DNA of 64,000 bases from Arthrobacter sp. ZGTC131 (GCF_002929275.1 NZ_PJIK01000017.1:39295-103294); one strand, 5' to 3'. Positions 8,136-18,416 are shown, counted from the stretch's first letter. Notes: generated from the letters alone by a model not told the origin. A program made the numbers and translations.

Positions 8136-9884
8136 ATGTATCTGTTGCTCGCCGCCCACGCTGACGGCGCAGTCATACAGGAACTCACCGCCGCCGGCCT
8201 GCCCAGTCCCGGCAATCCGGAACCGCGGATCATCAGGCGAAACTCCACCGGAGAATCCTCGGCACCAGGCAAACAGCCCAGCGCAACCGGACTTGCCGCC
8301 GTCGTGCGTGAACTCGAAAAGCGGCGGCCGCGCTGGATCTGGCACCGGACGCAGGACTGGTACCCGGCCCTGCTGCAGGCCGGCGTCGAGCTGGAGCGCT
8401 GCTACGATCTCGCACTGTGCGGCGCCATCCTGGCGCATTCGGAGTTCACGGCGCATACCGCCTATGCGGAAAACGCCGAGAAGCTGACGCAGGACGACGA
8501 TCTCCAGCCGCCGCGGGTGCTTCAGCCACCGCCTCCGCCCGCCGATCAGGGTGCGCTCTTCGACGACCCCGGACTGAGATCCGAACCCCGGCATACCCTC
8601 GATGAGCTCCGCACCGACTACGCCGCCCAGCAGGAGGCTCTGGGGGCCGCAAGCGCGGACGGCAACCGGAGGCAGCGGCTGCAGCTGCTGCTCGCCGCCG
8701 AATCCGCCGGGGCCATGATCGCCGCCGAGATGCAGCATGCGGGCGTGCCTTGGCGGGAGGAGCTGCACGAACAGATCCTCGCCGAATATCTGGGCCCGCG
8801 GCCGCCGCTGGGACACCGGCCCGCCAAACTCGAGGCACTCAACTCGGAACTCCGCCGGCTCCTCAACTCGCCGAGCCTGAACCCGGACTCGCCGCAGGAG
8901 CTCATGCGCGCTCTGCACCGGAATGGCATCGAGGTAAAGTCGACCCGGCAGTGGGAGCTCAAGGAGTCCAGCCATCCGGCCATCGAGCCGCTGCTGGCCT
9001 ACAAGAAGCTCTCCCGGCTGCATACCGCGAACGGGTGGGCGTGGCTGGATGCCTGGGTAAAGAACGGCCGGTTCCAGCCCGAGTACGTGGTGGGCGGCGT
9101 CGTATCGGGGCGCTGGGCTTCACGCGGCGGCGGTGCCCTGCAGATCCCCCGCCAGATCCGCGGCGCGGTGCATGCCGATCCGGGCCACAAACTGATCGTT
9201 GCGGACGCCTCCCAACTTGAACCCCGCGTTCTGGTAGCGCTGGCCCAGGACTCCACCATGGCCGAGGCGGCCCGCGACCAGGACCTCTACGCGGGCATCG
9301 CCGCTAAGGGATTCGGCGGCGATCGCGGGAAAGCCAAGATGGCGCTGCTGGGCGCTATGTACGGTGCCACGTCCGGCGAAGCAGGGCGCCTCATGCCGCA
9401 GCTGGCACGGACCTACCCGCGCGCCGTCGGCTTCGTGGAGCGGGCGGCCCGCGACGGCGAGGCCGGGAAAACGGTCACCTCCCGTCTGGGCCGCAGCAGC
9501 CCGCCCCCGTCCGAGCGATGGCTCCTCAGCCAGCGGTCCACTTCGGCCGAGGAGCAGCGGCGGGCGGATTCGATCGCCCGCTCGCGGGGCCGGTTCACGC
9601 GCAACTTCGTCGTGCAGGGCTCCGCGGCGGACTGGGCCGCCTGCTGGCTGGCGGAATTACGACGCCGGTTGCGCACCTTGCGTGCCGACGGTTCCGCTTC
9701 CGGGGAGCTCGTTTTCTTCCTGCACGACGAAGTCATGGTCCACGCCCCCGAGGCGGCCGTGGATGCCTGCATCAGGGCGATCGAGGCAGCCGCCAACGCC
9801 GCCAAGGAGCTGCTCTTCGGCCCTATTCCAGTGGAGTTCCCGGTGAGTGTGGCGGTAGTGGACTCCTACGACCACGCGAAGTAA
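8136..9884 (+). CDS. Family A DNA polymerase (actinobacterial 3'-5' exonuclease/polymerase type)
   Basis: 582 residues, much shorter than full PolI. The C-terminal half carries the family A polymerase motifs. Motif A is DASQLEPR, in place of DYSQIELR; the catalytic Asp and the steric-gate Glu are kept. Motif B has Arg and Lys at the expected spacing before MYG, with Leu where PolI has Phe762. Motif C is FLHDEVMVHAP. The N-terminal 200 residues are a divergent exonuclease-like region in which I cannot identify a complete DEDD set. Such proteins accompany the canonical PolI in actinobacteria and probably act in DNA repair. Monocistronic; start ATG at 8136. Confidence 0.88.
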   Translation: MYLLLAAHADGAVIQELTAAGLPSPGNPEPRIIRRNSTGESSAPGKQPSATGLAAVVRELEKRRPRWIWHRTQDWYPALLQAGVELERCYDLALCGAILAHSEFTAHTAYAENAEKLTQDDDLQPPRVLQPPPPPADQGALFDDPGLRSEPRHTLDELRTDYAAQQEALGAASADGNRRQRLQLLLAAESAGAMIAAEMQHAGVPWREELHEQILAEYLGPRPPLGHRPAKLEALNSELRRLLNSPSLNPDSPQELMRALHRNGIEVKSTRQWELKESSHPAIEPLLAYKKLSRLHTANGWAWLDAWVKNGRFQPEYVVGGVVSGRWASRGGGALQIPRQIRGAVHADPGHKLIVADASQLEPRVLVALAQDSTMAEAARDQDLYAGIAAKGFGGDRGKAKMALLGAMYGATSGEAGRLMPQLARTYPRAVGFVERAARDGEAGKTVTSRLGRSSPPPSERWLLSQRSTSAEEQRRADSIARSRGRFTRNFVVQGSAADWAACWLAELRRRLRTLRADGSASGELVFFLHDEVMVHAPEAAVDACIRAIEAAANAAKELLFGPIPVEFPVSVAVVDSYDHAK

Positions 9885-10132
9885 GGACGCCCCGTCAGGC
9901 GCCGGTCGATAACAGAGCCCCTGGGCTGCAGCCGGGGCGTGACAATAGCCGCTCAACGGCGGGAAATAAAGTCACATCCGTCCGCCATGGACACGTACCG
10001 TTGAACGAAGTAACGTACCCGCGGGTAGCTCGCCCCCTGTGGCCCAGGACACTAGGCTCGAAAGTGGCCGGGCAGTGGCAGAATCGTTGGTCCGGCACGT
10101 GCAATGAAGCATCAGCAGGGGGTTCCACGCCA

Positions 10133-10330
10133 ATGGCGGGCAAATTTGAAGTACACGAGGACGGCGAGCAGTCCTATAAATTCCGGCTCATGGACGGGGA
10201 CGGCAACGTGGTGGCTGTGTCCCCGCGGTTCAGGACCGTATCCGGCGTCCTGGCGGGCATCAACGCGATGCGGGAAAACGCCGCAACGGGGCTTGTAGTG
10301 GACCTGCGGAAGCCGCAGCCCCAGCGCTAG
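10133..10330 (+). CDS. DUF1508 (YegP-type) small protein
   Basis: 65 residues starting at ATG 10133, preceded by the ribosome-binding sequence CAGGGGG about 10 bases upstream. The sequence MAGKFEVHEDGEQSYKFRL ... NAATGLVVDL matches the single DUF1508 repeat: a small beta-beta-beta-alpha fold of cytosolic proteins with unknown function. Its stop codon overlaps, tail to tail, the stop codon of the CoA pyrophosphatase gene on the other strand. The 248 bp between the polymerase gene and this gene contain no other gene that I can support. Confidence 0.85.
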   Translation: MAGKFEVHEDGEQSYKFRLMDGDGNVVAVSPRFRTVSGVLAGINAMRENAATGLVVDLRKPQPQR

Positions 10331-11004
10331 AGATCCAACTGGTGCAGCCGGGTCCGGTCCCACGGAACAGCCCAGTCCAGCTGGTCGAACAGTTCGTTCA
10401 GGATCATGCCGGTAAAGCCCCAGACCACCACTTCCTTGACGGTGAACGCCGGACTCTGGAACGTCTGGTTCATCCTCGTGACGGTGGCCATCGCCCGGTT
10501 TTCCGGATCCAGCAGGTCCCGAACCGGGACGCGGAAAACCTGGGCGGACTCGCCGTAGTCCATAACTCGGACGGGCGACGGCGAGGCCCACCATCCGAGG
10601 ACCGGCGTCACGAGGTAATTGCCGCGGGGCAGCGCCAGTTCGGGCAGGACCCCGAGCACTTCCACGCCTGCCGGATCCACCCCGGTCTCCTCCTCGGCCT
10701 CGCGCAGCGCCGCCGCGACCGGAGACTCGTCCGGATCGATGCCGCCACCGGGAAATGCCACCTGACCGGGGTGGTCGTCCAGCGTGTGCGCGCGCTCGAG
10801 GAGCAGCACGTCCAGGTCCGCGGCCACCAGCGGCTTTCCCGAGGCCGCCGGGACGTTGTCCAGCGCACCGAAGAGGATCAGCACGGCAGCCTTTCGTGCC
10901 ACCGAGGCGTCCACCGTGAGCGTGCGCCAGTACGGATTCCGCGCCGGTCCTGTTCCGGCGTTGATCGACTTGACGAGGTCCACCAAGTCCTGGCGCGCGG
11001 TCAT
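10327..11004 (-). CDS. NUDIX hydrolase, CoA pyrophosphatase type
   Basis: 225 residues. It contains the CoA pyrophosphatase-specific motif ([19 protein letters not shown]) directly before the Nudix box [20 protein letters not shown]. Members cleave CoA and derivatives to 3',5'-ADP and 4'-phosphopantetheine. The start codon overlaps the stop of nth (ATGA), so the two are probably one transcript. M. tuberculosis has the same pairing (Rv3672c with nth Rv3674c nearby). Confidence 0.9.
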   Translation of the reverse strand: MTARQDLVDLVKSINAGTGPARNPYWRTLTVDASVARKAAVLILFGALDNVPAASGKPLVAADLDVLLLERAHTLDDHPGQVAFPGGGIDPDESPVAAALREAEEETGVDPAGVEVLGVLPELALPRGNYLVTPVLGWWASPSPVRVMDYGESAQVFRVPVRDLLDPENRAMATVTRMNQTFQSPAFTVKEVVVWGFTGMILNELFDQLDWAVPWDRTRLHQLDL

Positions 11005-11924
11005 GGGACCCTCCGCTGGGATTCCATCCGGATCTCGGCCGCACGGTGGGTCTCGGCCAGGAGCCTGCCGAGGAGTGCCTCGTTTCCCGGCGCGAGCTCG
11101 TACTTAAGGAGTTTCGCGGCCTTGGCCGGGTCCGTCTCGCCCAGGCCAAAGCTGGGACACCAGTTGGCCACGGCGCAGGCGCCGCAGGCGGGCTTCCGGG
11201 AATGGCAGACCCGCCGGCCGTGGAACACCACGCGGTGGGACAGCATGGTCCAGTCGCGGGGCTCGAACAGTTCCGCCACATCGGATTCGATGCGGACTGG
11301 ATCGTCGGACTCGGTCCAGCCGAACCGCCGCGCCAGGCGTCCGAAGTGCGTGTCCACGGTGATGCCGGGAATGCCGAAGGCATTTCCCAGCACCACGTTC
11401 GCGGTTTTCCGTCCGACGCCGGGAAGCGTCACCAGATCTTCGAGCCGGCCGGGAACCACGCCGTCGAACTCGTCCACGAGCCGGTTCCCAAGGGCCAGGA
11501 GGTTCTTCGTCTTGGCCCGGAAGAATCCTGTCGGCTTGATGATCGCCTCCAGCTCCGCGGTGTCGGCTTCGGCCATGGCACGTGCGTCCGGATAGCGGGC
11601 GAACAGCAGCGGCGTGATGAGGTTGACGGTCACGTCGGTGGTTTGCGCGGACAGCACCGTGGCCACCAGGAGCTCAAACGGATTCCGGAAGTCGAGCTCG
11701 GCGTGGGCATAGGGGTACTGCTCGGCAAGGGCCCGGTTGATTCGCCGGGCCCGCCGCTTCCGCGCCAGTGTTGACTCGCCGGAACCGGGCGCACCCGCTT
11801 CGGGCGCACCGGTTCCCGCCGCCGTCGGGCTTCCGGGCGCACCGGTTCCCGCCGTCGTCGGGCTTCCGGGCGCACCGGCTCCGTTCCGCACGGTGCCGCG
11901 ACGGGGTGTGCTGGAGGTGGCCAC
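11001..11924 (-). CDS. nth: Endonuclease III (DNA glycosylase/AP lyase)
   Basis: About 307 residues from GTG 11924. After a 50-residue low-complexity Gly/Ala/Pro/Thr N-terminus come the endonuclease III features: [18 protein letters not shown], the helix-hairpin-helix [16 protein letters not shown] with catalytic Lys, the catalytic Asp in [17 protein letters not shown], and the FeS cysteine cluster [17 protein letters not shown]. It removes oxidised pyrimidines in base excision repair. The start is uncertain because the N-terminal segment is encoded by a 33-bp tandem repeat and no good ribosome-binding site is visible; the folded enzyme begins near residue 55. Confidence 0.92.
   Translation of the reverse strand: MATSSTPRRGTVRNGAGAPGSPTTAGTGAPGSPTAAGTGAPEAGAPGSGESTLARKRRARRINRALAEQYPYAHAELDFRNPFELLVATVLSAQTTDVTVNLITPLLFARYPDARAMAEADTAELEAIIKPTGFFRAKTKNLLALGNRLVDEFDGVVPGRLEDLVTLPGVGRKTANVVLGNAFGIPGITVDTHFGRLARRFGWTESDDPVRIESDVAELFEPRDWTMLSHRVVFHGRRVCHSRKPACGACAVANWCPSFGLGETDPAKAAKLLKYELAPGNEALLGRLLAETHRAAEIRMESQRRVP
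11802..11880. repeat. 33-bp tandem repeat within the 5' end of nth
   Basis: Two nearly identical 33-bp units (11802-11834 and 11835-11867, one mismatch) and the start of a third. They encode the repeated residues [11 protein letters not shown] on the minus strand. The unit length is a multiple of three, so copy-number change would not shift the frame. Confidence 0.85.
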
Positions 11925-11934
11925 GGGAGGCCGG

Positions 11935-13455
11935 CTAGCCGCGCTCGATGTTGCTGAGATCGCGCAGGACGCCCACGCGGCCGTCCGTGTGCTGGACCAG
12001 GAACTCATCGCCCCGGTCCTCGAGGGCCAGCACCCAGCCGCCGGGCTCGATTCCGAACAGCGGTGCTCCGGTGCGCTCGTCAACGGCCGTCCGGTGCTGC
12101 GCCACCGCGAACCAGAATGCCTCGTGGACGGGCTGCTCCTCGGACTCCTCGGGCCGGCTTGCGGGATCAACCGTAGCGCCGATCGGCTCCTGCGATTTCA
12201 TCGGCTCCTGCGCCTTCACCTGCGGATGGACGGCGGTGGCCGGAGTGGCCGACGCCGCCGGGGCCGTGCCGGCGCCGGCAGCAGCTGCGGTGACCGGAGT
12301 TCCGTCCAGCTGCGTCTCCTCGGCCGCCGGCGTTGCCGGTTCGGTTGCCGCTGGCCGGGCGGCTGCGGGAGCCTCTGCGGAAGGCACGACGGCGGCGGGT
12401 CCGGTTTCGGGGGATGCTGCGGCGCTGCTGGCTGCGTTGGCGGCGGGCCAGGCACCCGCGGACGGCGCCATTCCAGCGGAGGGTGCTATTCCGGCGCCCG
12501 TGGCACCGGCGCCGGTTGCGGCACCTAAGGTTCCCGCCCCGGCTGTTGGGGTAACGGCGGTGGCGCCGCCCCTTGCCGGCGCCGGGGCTTCTGCTTGGGC
12601 TGCGGACTGGCCGCCGAATTTCTGGCCGCCAAAAAGCCGGCCGACCGCCTTCTGGCCGACCGCCGTCGGGCCCTGCTCGGACGGCTTGGCAGGTTTCGGC
12701 GCCTTCGGCGCACGAGCGGGCACGGCGGATTCGCGGGCGGCGATGTGGGCCGGCACTTCAGCCCGGTCCAGGAAGTCGCCGGCGAAGAAGGGAATGAACC
12801 TGGCCAGCACCGTGGCGGCGAAAAGCACCAGGGAGCCAATCAGTGCAACGAGCAGGCTCGGCGTGAATGCTCCTGCGACAGAGAGGAAGAAGAAGGCCAC
12901 GGCAAAGGAGGCCACAACCGAGCCGAACTGGTCGACGGACAGCGAGCCGATGCGGACCTTCGTCTCGGGAGCCAGCCGGCGCGCCACAAACAGCGCCGCC
13001 AGGATGAGCGGCAGCACGATCCCCAGCCCCAGGAAGAACAGGCTTCCGAGGTTCCACAGGTTGTACCGGACGGCGAACATCGGAATCAGCGATGCGACGA
13101 AGAGAATCAGCGTGGCCCCGAAAACGGTCAGGTCACGGACGGTGAAAGGGCCTGCGACTGCCACGTTCCGCGCTCCGGAACCCGTGCCACCAGCGGAAGC
13201 ACTGGAGGCAGCTGCCGCGGATTCCCCTCCTTGGGGCCTGCCGGAGTGTGAGCCGTGGCTGTTGGCCTGCGAATCGTCCCGCGGCGCTTCACGTTGTCCG
13301 GTTGAACCTATTTCGGCTCCGGCCGCATCGGCCGGAGCGTGCCCGGCTGGAGCCTGCGGACCCAGGTCGCGCTGGGCCTGACCCTGCTGACCGGAGTTCC
13401 GCTGGTCCGGGCCCGGCTGGGTCAGACCCGGCTGGCCGTGGCTTTGCTGATTCAT
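11935..13455 (-). CDS. Membrane protein with disordered N-terminus and Ala-rich linker
   Basis: 506 residues, no assigned function. Residues 1-95 are Gln/Gly/Ser/Ala-rich and probably disordered. Residues 100-225 contain four predicted membrane helices ([73 protein letters not shown]). A 200-residue Ala/Pro/Gly-rich linker leads to a small globular C-terminal domain (about 60 residues, [18 protein letters not shown] ... LLFGI-like) ending [16 protein letters not shown], which may be SH3-like. It lies just upstream of nth on the same strand (10 bp) and may share its transcript. Confidence 0.75.
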   Translation of the reverse strand: MNQQSHGQPGLTQPGPDQRNSGQQGQAQRDLGPQAPAGHAPADAAGAEIGSTGQREAPRDDSQANSHGSHSGRPQGGESAAAASSASAGGTGSGARNVAVAGPFTVRDLTVFGATLILFVASLIPMFAVRYNLWNLGSLFFLGLGIVLPLILAALFVARRLAPETKVRIGSLSVDQFGSVVASFAVAFFFLSVAGAFTPSLLVALIGSLVLFAATVLARFIPFFAGDFLDRAEVPAHIAARESAVPARAPKAPKPAKPSEQGPTAVGQKAVGRLFGGQKFGGQSAAQAEAPAPARGGATAVTPTAGAGTLGAATGAGATGAGIAPSAGMAPSAGAWPAANAASSAAASPETGPAAVVPSAEAPAAARPAATEPATPAAEETQLDGTPVTAAAAGAGTAPAASATPATAVHPQVKAQEPMKSQEPIGATVDPASRPEESEEQPVHEAFWFAVAQHRTAVDERTGAPLFGIEPGGWVLALEDRGDEFLVQHTDGRVGVLRDLSNIERG

Positions 13456-13886
13456 ACTGTTCTCCTTAGCGTGGCGCCACCCGAGCGGCTGTCCGATGCC
13501 GGGCGACGCCTAACGGCCGGCGGGCCCGACCTCAGGGGTCAGGCTGCCTCCGGCCTCTGTCACGAGTCCTTCTCAGCCTAGCCAAGTGCATGGATGATCA
13601 CTAGCTGACTGGCCGCGGCGGGGCGCCGGGGATGCCCCGGCCGGGGATCACCCCGGTACCGACGCCCGCGAAGGCGGGCAACCATTCGTCGCGAAATAGG
13701 CACCGCTCACTGTTCACTATGTGACGCGGCACACGTGGCTGAACCGAAAGCGCTAGTCTGTTTTCGGAACAGCTCTTTGCGGTATGTCCGCGATCGGCCG
13801 CAGCCCGACGCCGTGCACAGCGGCCCGGCGCCGGCCGGGCACGGCACATCCCGCGCAGCAAAGATCGATGAATGATGAGGTTCACC
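13456..13886. other. 431-bp intergenic region between the membrane-protein gene and acs
   Basis: This gap separates divergent genes and must hold both promoters. I see no supported small gene. A TANNNT-type -10 candidate for acs (TAGTCT, 13754-13759) lies about 130 bp before the start, next to a CCGAAA/TTTCGG inverted pair (13744-13749 and 13762-13767). A GC-rich palindromic stretch (ccggggatgccccgg) lies near 13630. Confidence 0.5.
13720..13735. promoter_or_regulatory. Possible Crp/GlxR-like site upstream of acs
   Basis: TGTGACGCGGCACACG fits the TGTG-N8-CACA pattern of GlxR/Crp sites except for its last base. Acetate genes are GlxR targets in corynebacteria, and a Crp/GlxR-type regulator is encoded at 31355. 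One mismatch and lack of perfect symmetry keep confidence low. Confidence 0.35.
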
Positions 13887-15899
13887 ATGTCCCACGACAC
13901 TCCCGGCTCGACGGCCACCGCCGCCGCAACCAGCCAGCAGGGCGATGCTCTCGAAAACCTGCTGCATGAGAACCGCAAGTTTGCCCCGTCCGAAGACTTC
14001 GCCGCCAACGCCGTGGTTGGTGCGGAAGCCTACGCCGAGGCCGAAGCCGACCGCCCTGCCTTCTGGGCCAAGCAGGCCCGCGAGCTGCTCACGTGGAACA
14101 AGGACTTCACGCAGGCGCTTGATTGGTCCAATCCCCCGTTCGCGAAGTGGTTCGTCGGCGGCGAGGTGAACGCAGCGTACAACGCGCTGGACCGGCACGT
14201 GGAGAACGGGCTCGGCGACCGCGTGGCCATCTACTTCGAGGGCGAACCCGGCGACACCCGCAGCTACACCTACGCCGAACTGACCGAAGAAGTGAAAAAG
14301 GCCGCCAACGCGTTCGAGTCCCTCGGCGTGGCCAAGGGTGACCGCGTGGCCGTTTACCTGCCCATGATTCCGGAGGCCGTGATCACGCTGCTCGCCTGCG
14401 CCCGGATCGGGGCGGTGCATTCGGTGGTGTTCGGCGGCTTCTCCTCCGACGCCCTGCGGTCCCGGATCGAGGACGCCCAGGCAAAGCTCGTGGTCACCGC
14501 CGACGGCACGTACCGCCGCGGCAAGCCCAGCGCCCTGAAGTCGGCTGTCGATGAAGCACTAGCCAACGATGGCCACACGGTGCAGAACGTGGTGGTGGTC
14601 AAGCGCAACGGGCAGGACGTGGACTGGCACGCGGGACGCGACCACTGGTGGGCAGACACCGTCGAGGCGGCCTCCGCCGAGCACACCGCCGTGGGTCATG
14701 ACTCCGAACACCCGCTGTTCATTCTGTACACCTCCGGCACCACCGGAAAGCCCAAGGGCATCCTGCACACCACCGGCGGGTTCCTCACCCAGACGGCGTA
14801 CACCCACAAGGCCGTGTTCGACCTGCACCCGGAGACGGACGTCTACTGGTGCACGGCCGACGTCGGCTGGGTCACCGGCCACTCGTACGTCGCCTACGCT
14901 CCGCTCATCAACGGCGCCACCCAGGTCATGTACGAAGGCACCCCCGATTCCCCGCACCAGGGCCGCTGGTGGGAGATTGTCCAGAAGTACAAGGTCTCCA
15001 TCCTCTACACCGCGCCCACCGCCATCCGCACCTTCATGAAGTGGGGCCGGGACATCCCGGACAAGTACGATCTCTCCTCCATCCGGGTCCTGGGCTCCGT
15101 GGGCGAACCCATCAACCCCGAGGCCTGGATGTGGTACCGCGACGTCATCGGCGGAAGCGGCGGCAAGAAAAACCCCGCACCCATCGTGGACACCTGGTGG
15201 CAGACCGAAACCGGCGCCCAGATGATCGCCCCGCTCCCCGGCGTCACCGCCACCAAGCCCGGCTCAGCGCAGGTGCCGCTGCCCGGCATCGCCGTGGACG
15301 TCGTGGACGAGAACGGCGTCTCCGTGCCCAACGGCCATGGCGGGTTCCTGGTGATCCGCGAACCGTGGCCTGCCATGCTCCGCGGAATCTGGGGCGACCC
15401 CGAGCGGTTCAAGGAAACCTACTGGTCCCGGTTCGAGGCCATGTACTTTGCCGGTGACGGCGCCAAGAAAGACGAGGACGGCGACATCTGGCTCCTGGGC
15501 CGCGTGGACGACGTCATGAACATCTCCGGGCACCGGCTCTCCACCACGGAGATCGAGTCCGCCCTGGTGAGCCACCCGGCCGTGGCGGAAGCCGCCGTCG
15601 TCGGAGCGGCGGACGAAACCACCGGCCAGGCAGTGGTGGCGTTCGTGATCCTGCGCGGAGATGCCGTGGACTCAGGCGATGAAATCGTCCAGGACCTCCG
15701 CAACCACGTGGGCAAGGAAATCGGGCCGATCGCCAAGCCCAAGACCATCCTGGTGGTGCCCGAGCTCCCCAAGACCCGCTCCGGAAAGATCATGCGGCGC
15801 CTGCTTAAGGACGTGGCCGAGGGACGCGACGTCGGAGATGCCACCACCCTGGCCGACAACACCGTCATGGCCCAGATCGCGGCGTCGCTAAAGAAATAA
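13887..15899 (+). CDS. acsA: Acetyl-CoA synthetase (AMP-forming)
   Basis: 670 residues from ATG 13887, chosen over the ATG at 13872 because GAGGT lies at the right distance upstream. It carries the adenylate-forming P-loop-like motif [11 protein letters not shown], the WWQTETG motif and the C-terminal [11 protein letters not shown], whose Lys (residue 634) is the residue acetylated to inactivate Acs in other bacteria. It converts acetate, ATP and CoA to acetyl-CoA in the cytosol. Length and motifs are those of the canonical enzyme. It is monocistronic and followed by a strong hairpin. Confidence 0.97.
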   Translation: MSHDTPGSTATAAATSQQGDALENLLHENRKFAPSEDFAANAVVGAEAYAEAEADRPAFWAKQARELLTWNKDFTQALDWSNPPFAKWFVGGEVNAAYNALDRHVENGLGDRVAIYFEGEPGDTRSYTYAELTEEVKKAANAFESLGVAKGDRVAVYLPMIPEAVITLLACARIGAVHSVVFGGFSSDALRSRIEDAQAKLVVTADGTYRRGKPSALKSAVDEALANDGHTVQNVVVVKRNGQDVDWHAGRDHWWADTVEAASAEHTAVGHDSEHPLFILYTSGTTGKPKGILHTTGGFLTQTAYTHKAVFDLHPETDVYWCTADVGWVTGHSYVAYAPLINGATQVMYEGTPDSPHQGRWWEIVQKYKVSILYTAPTAIRTFMKWGRDIPDKYDLSSIRVLGSVGEPINPEAWMWYRDVIGGSGGKKNPAPIVDTWWQTETGAQMIAPLPGVTATKPGSAQVPLPGIAVDVVDENGVSVPNGHGGFLVIREPWPAMLRGIWGDPERFKETYWSRFEAMYFAGDGAKKDEDGDIWLLGRVDDVMNISGHRLSTTEIESALVSHPAVAEAAVVGAADETTGQAVVAFVILRGDAVDSGDEIVQDLRNHVGKEIGPIAKPKTILVVPELPKTRSGKIMRRLLKDVAEGRDVGDATTLADNTVMAQIAASLKK

Positions 15900-15916
15900 G
15901 CACAAAACCGCACTTT

Positions 15917-15951
15917 GCAGGGCCCGGCCGCACTCAGCGGACGGGCCCTGC
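15917..15951 (+). terminator. Hairpin terminator after acsA
   Basis: A perfect 10-bp stem (GCAGGGCCCG / CGGGCCCTGC) with a 15-base loop lies 18 bp after the acsA stop. The downstream U tract is poor, as is usual in high-GC actinobacteria. Confidence 0.7.
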
Positions 15952-16062
15952 TGCTTGGCCGTCACGGGCCGCCCATTGGCCGCTCACCGGCCTGCTCACG
16001 GGGCCTGCCCACCGGACGGCAGCATGTTGTTTTTCGATCTTTCCTGTTCCCTTTTGCGAGGT

Positions 16063-16092
16063 TATAGTCATCCCTATGTGAGGCGCCTCACA
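16063..16092 (+). promoter_or_regulatory. Promoter -10 and Crp/GlxR-type palindrome before the first sugar ABC operon
   Basis: A -10 like hexamer TATAGT (16063-16068) is followed by a perfect 16-bp palindrome, TGTGAGGCGCCTCACA (16077-16092), which matches TGTGA-N6-TCACA exactly. Its position at or just after the expected transcription start suggests repression. It lies 26 bp before the substrate-binding protein start, which has its own AGGGAGAG ribosome-binding site. Confidence 0.7.
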
Positions 16093-16118
16093 ACCAGCTG
16101 AACCTCAAGGGAGAGATC

Positions 16119-17429
16119 ATGGCAGCGCACACAGAACCGTCCCTACCCGCCGGCCCCGGCCGGCGCACAATCCTGAAGAGTCTGGGCGTGGGTGCTGCCG
16201 GGCTGGCCGGCGTGCCGCTGCTGGCAGCCTGCACCGGAGGCACCGGACCGTCCGGAGGAGGCACGGAGTCGTCGGGACTCACGTTCGGTTCGGGGTCCTC
16301 CGACGAGGTTCCCAAGAAGGCATACCAGGCGGTGACTGACGCCTTCACCAAGAAGACGGGCAAGACGGTCAGCACCAACGTCGTGCCGCACAACGACTTC
16401 CAGAACAAGATCAATTCCTACCTGCAGGGCTCGCCGGACGACACGTTCACCTGGTTCGCGGGCTACCGGATGCAGTTCTACGCCGGCAAGGGCCTGCTCG
16501 CTCCCGTCGACGATGTCTGGGAGACGATCGGCGGAAACTTCTCGGACGCCCTGAAGACAGCCTCCACCGGACCCGACGGCAACATGTATTTCGTGCCGAA
16601 TTACAACTACCCGTGGGGCTTCTTCTACCGGAAGAGCCTGTGGGCGGAGAAGGGCTACGAGGTTCCGGAAAACTTCGACGCCCTGAAGACCCTGGCGGCC
16701 AAGATGAAGGCCGACGGCATCATCCCGATCGGCTTTGCCGACAAGGACGGCTGGCCCGCCATGGGCACTTTCGACTACATCAACATGCGCCTCAACGGCT
16801 ACCAGTTCCACGTGGACCTCTGCGCGCACAAGGAATCCTGGGACCAGCCGAAGGTGACCGAAGTGTTCACCACTTGGTCGGCGCTGCTTCCCTTCCAGGA
16901 CCCTGCCGCGCTGGGCCAGACCTGGCAGGACGCGGCCAAGGCATTGGCGGCCAAGAAGACCGGAATGTACCTGCTTGGCTCCTTCGTCACCCAACAGTTC
17001 ACGGATCCCGCCGTGCTGAAGGACATCGACTTCTTCCCGTTCCCGGAGATCGCCACCGAGGGCCGCGACGCCGTCGAGGCCCCCATCGACGGACTACTCC
17101 TGTCCAAGAAAGGCGGCGAGAATGCGGCGGCGCGCCAGTTCATGGAATTCATCGGCACGCCCGAGGCCCAGGACGCGTATGCCGCCGTTGACCCCTCCAA
17201 CATCGCCACGGCCAAAGGCACCGACACGTCCAAATTCAGCGAGCTGAACAAGAAGTGCGCCGACACGATTGCCAACGCCAAGTACATCAGCCAGTTCTTC
17301 GACCGCGACGCCCTGCCTGCCATGGCCAACAACGTCATGATCCCCGCCCTGCAGACCTTCCTCAAGGACGGCAGGATGGACGTCAAGAATCTCGAGGCCC
17401 AGGCCAAGACGCTCTACGCGGCCCAGTAG
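16119..17429 (+). CDS. ABC transporter sugar-binding lipoprotein (Tat-type signal)
   Basis: 436 residues. The N-terminus has a twin arginine (GRRTILKSLGVG) and a lipobox LLAAC, so it is probably exported by Tat and lipid-anchored. The remainder is a family 1 (MalE/UgpB-like) extracellular binding protein (FTWFAGYRMQFYAGKGLLAP, NYPWGFFYRKSLW). First gene of a three-gene import operon followed by a DeoR regulator. The substrate is unknown, probably a sugar or oligosaccharide. Start fixed by the AGGGAGAG sequence upstream. Confidence 0.93.
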   Translation: MAAHTEPSLPAGPGRRTILKSLGVGAAGLAGVPLLAACTGGTGPSGGGTESSGLTFGSGSSDEVPKKAYQAVTDAFTKKTGKTVSTNVVPHNDFQNKINSYLQGSPDDTFTWFAGYRMQFYAGKGLLAPVDDVWETIGGNFSDALKTASTGPDGNMYFVPNYNYPWGFFYRKSLWAEKGYEVPENFDALKTLAAKMKADGIIPIGFADKDGWPAMGTFDYINMRLNGYQFHVDLCAHKESWDQPKVTEVFTTWSALLPFQDPAALGQTWQDAAKALAAKKTGMYLLGSFVTQQFTDPAVLKDIDFFPFPEIATEGRDAVEAPIDGLLLSKKGGENAAARQFMEFIGTPEAQDAYAAVDPSNIATAKGTDTSKFSELNKKCADTIANAKYISQFFDRDALPAMANNVMIPALQTFLKDGRMDVKNLEAQAKTLYAAQ

Positions 17430-17444
17430 CGGTCAGGGATTCTC

Positions 17445-18416
17445 ATGAGCACCACAGCAAGAGACCTGGTCCCGCCGGAATCCAGGGCACCGTCCGGAGC
17501 GCAGGCCAGGGGCGTCAAGAGCGGGAAAGTCCGGCGGCTTTCCAAACGCGACAAGATCGTCCTTTCCTTCATGGTGGGCATTCCGACGCTCATCCAGTTG
17601 GTATTTGTCTGGCTGCCCACGCTGATGTCCATCGCCCTGAGCTTCATGCGCTGGAACGGCCTGGCCCTGACGGACATCAGGCCTGCTGGCCTCGATAACT
17701 ACCAGTACATCTCGCAGGACTACCCGCCGTTCTGGCCGGCCATGCAGCACAACCTGCTGTGGCTTGCCTTCCTGGCCCTGGTGGCCACCCCGCTGGGACT
17801 TCTGCTGGCCGTGCTCTTGGACCAGCAGATCCGCGGGAGCAAGATCTACCAGAGCATCTTCTTCGCTCCCGTGATGCTGTCCCTGGCCCTGATCGGCATC
17901 ATCTGGCAGCTCTTCTACCAGCGGGACAACGGCCTGCTGAACTTCCTGCTGGGCACCTCCGGCACACCGCAGGCGGTTGACTGGTTCGGCGACTCCTCCG
18001 TCAACATCTGGGCCGCCCTGATCGCCGCCACCTGGCGGCATGCCGGCTACGTCATGCTGCTCTACCTTGCCGGCCTCAAGGGCGTCGACCCGAGCCTCAA
18101 GGAAGCCGCGGCCATCGACGGCGCGAATGCGGTGCAGACCTTCTTCCGGGTGGTCTTCCCGGCCATGCGCCCCATCAACATCGTGATCGTCGTGATCACC
18201 ATCATCGAGTCGCTGCGTGCGTTCGACGTTGTCTACGTCATCAACCGCGGCACCAACGGCCTCGAACTCATCAGTGCGCTGGTTATTCAGAACCTCGTGG
18301 GAGAGGGACAGGTGATCGGCGTCGGATCCGCCCTTGCGGTGGTTCTGCTGGTGATCTCCCTGGTCCCGATCGTCTTCTACCTCAGCCGCACCTTCGGCAA
18401 GGAGAACAAAGCATGA
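17445..18416 (+). CDS. Sugar ABC transporter permease (MalF-like)
   Basis: 323 residues with six predicted membrane helices and the inner-membrane-component EAA loop (LKEAAAIDGANAVQTFFRVVFP), which contacts the ATPase. A basic 45-residue N-terminal tail precedes the first helix. It pairs with the next permease, whose start overlaps this stop (ATGA). Confidence 0.93.
   Translation: MSTTARDLVPPESRAPSGAQARGVKSGKVRRLSKRDKIVLSFMVGIPTLIQLVFVWLPTLMSIALSFMRWNGLALTDIRPAGLDNYQYISQDYPPFWPAMQHNLLWLAFLALVATPLGLLLAVLLDQQIRGSKIYQSIFFAPVMLSLALIGIIWQLFYQRDNGLLNFLLGTSGTPQAVDWFGDSSVNIWAALIAATWRHAGYVMLLYLAGLKGVDPSLKEAAAIDGANAVQTFFRVVFPAMRPINIVIVVITIIESLRAFDVVYVINRGTNGLELISALVIQNLVGEGQVIGVGSALAVVLLVISLVPIVFYLSRTFGKENKA

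Noticed and set aside
13744-13767. CCGAAA/TTTCGG inverted pair before acs as a defined regulator site
   Set aside because: Short arms with a 12-base spacer that I cannot match to a known regulator; listed only within the intergenic description.
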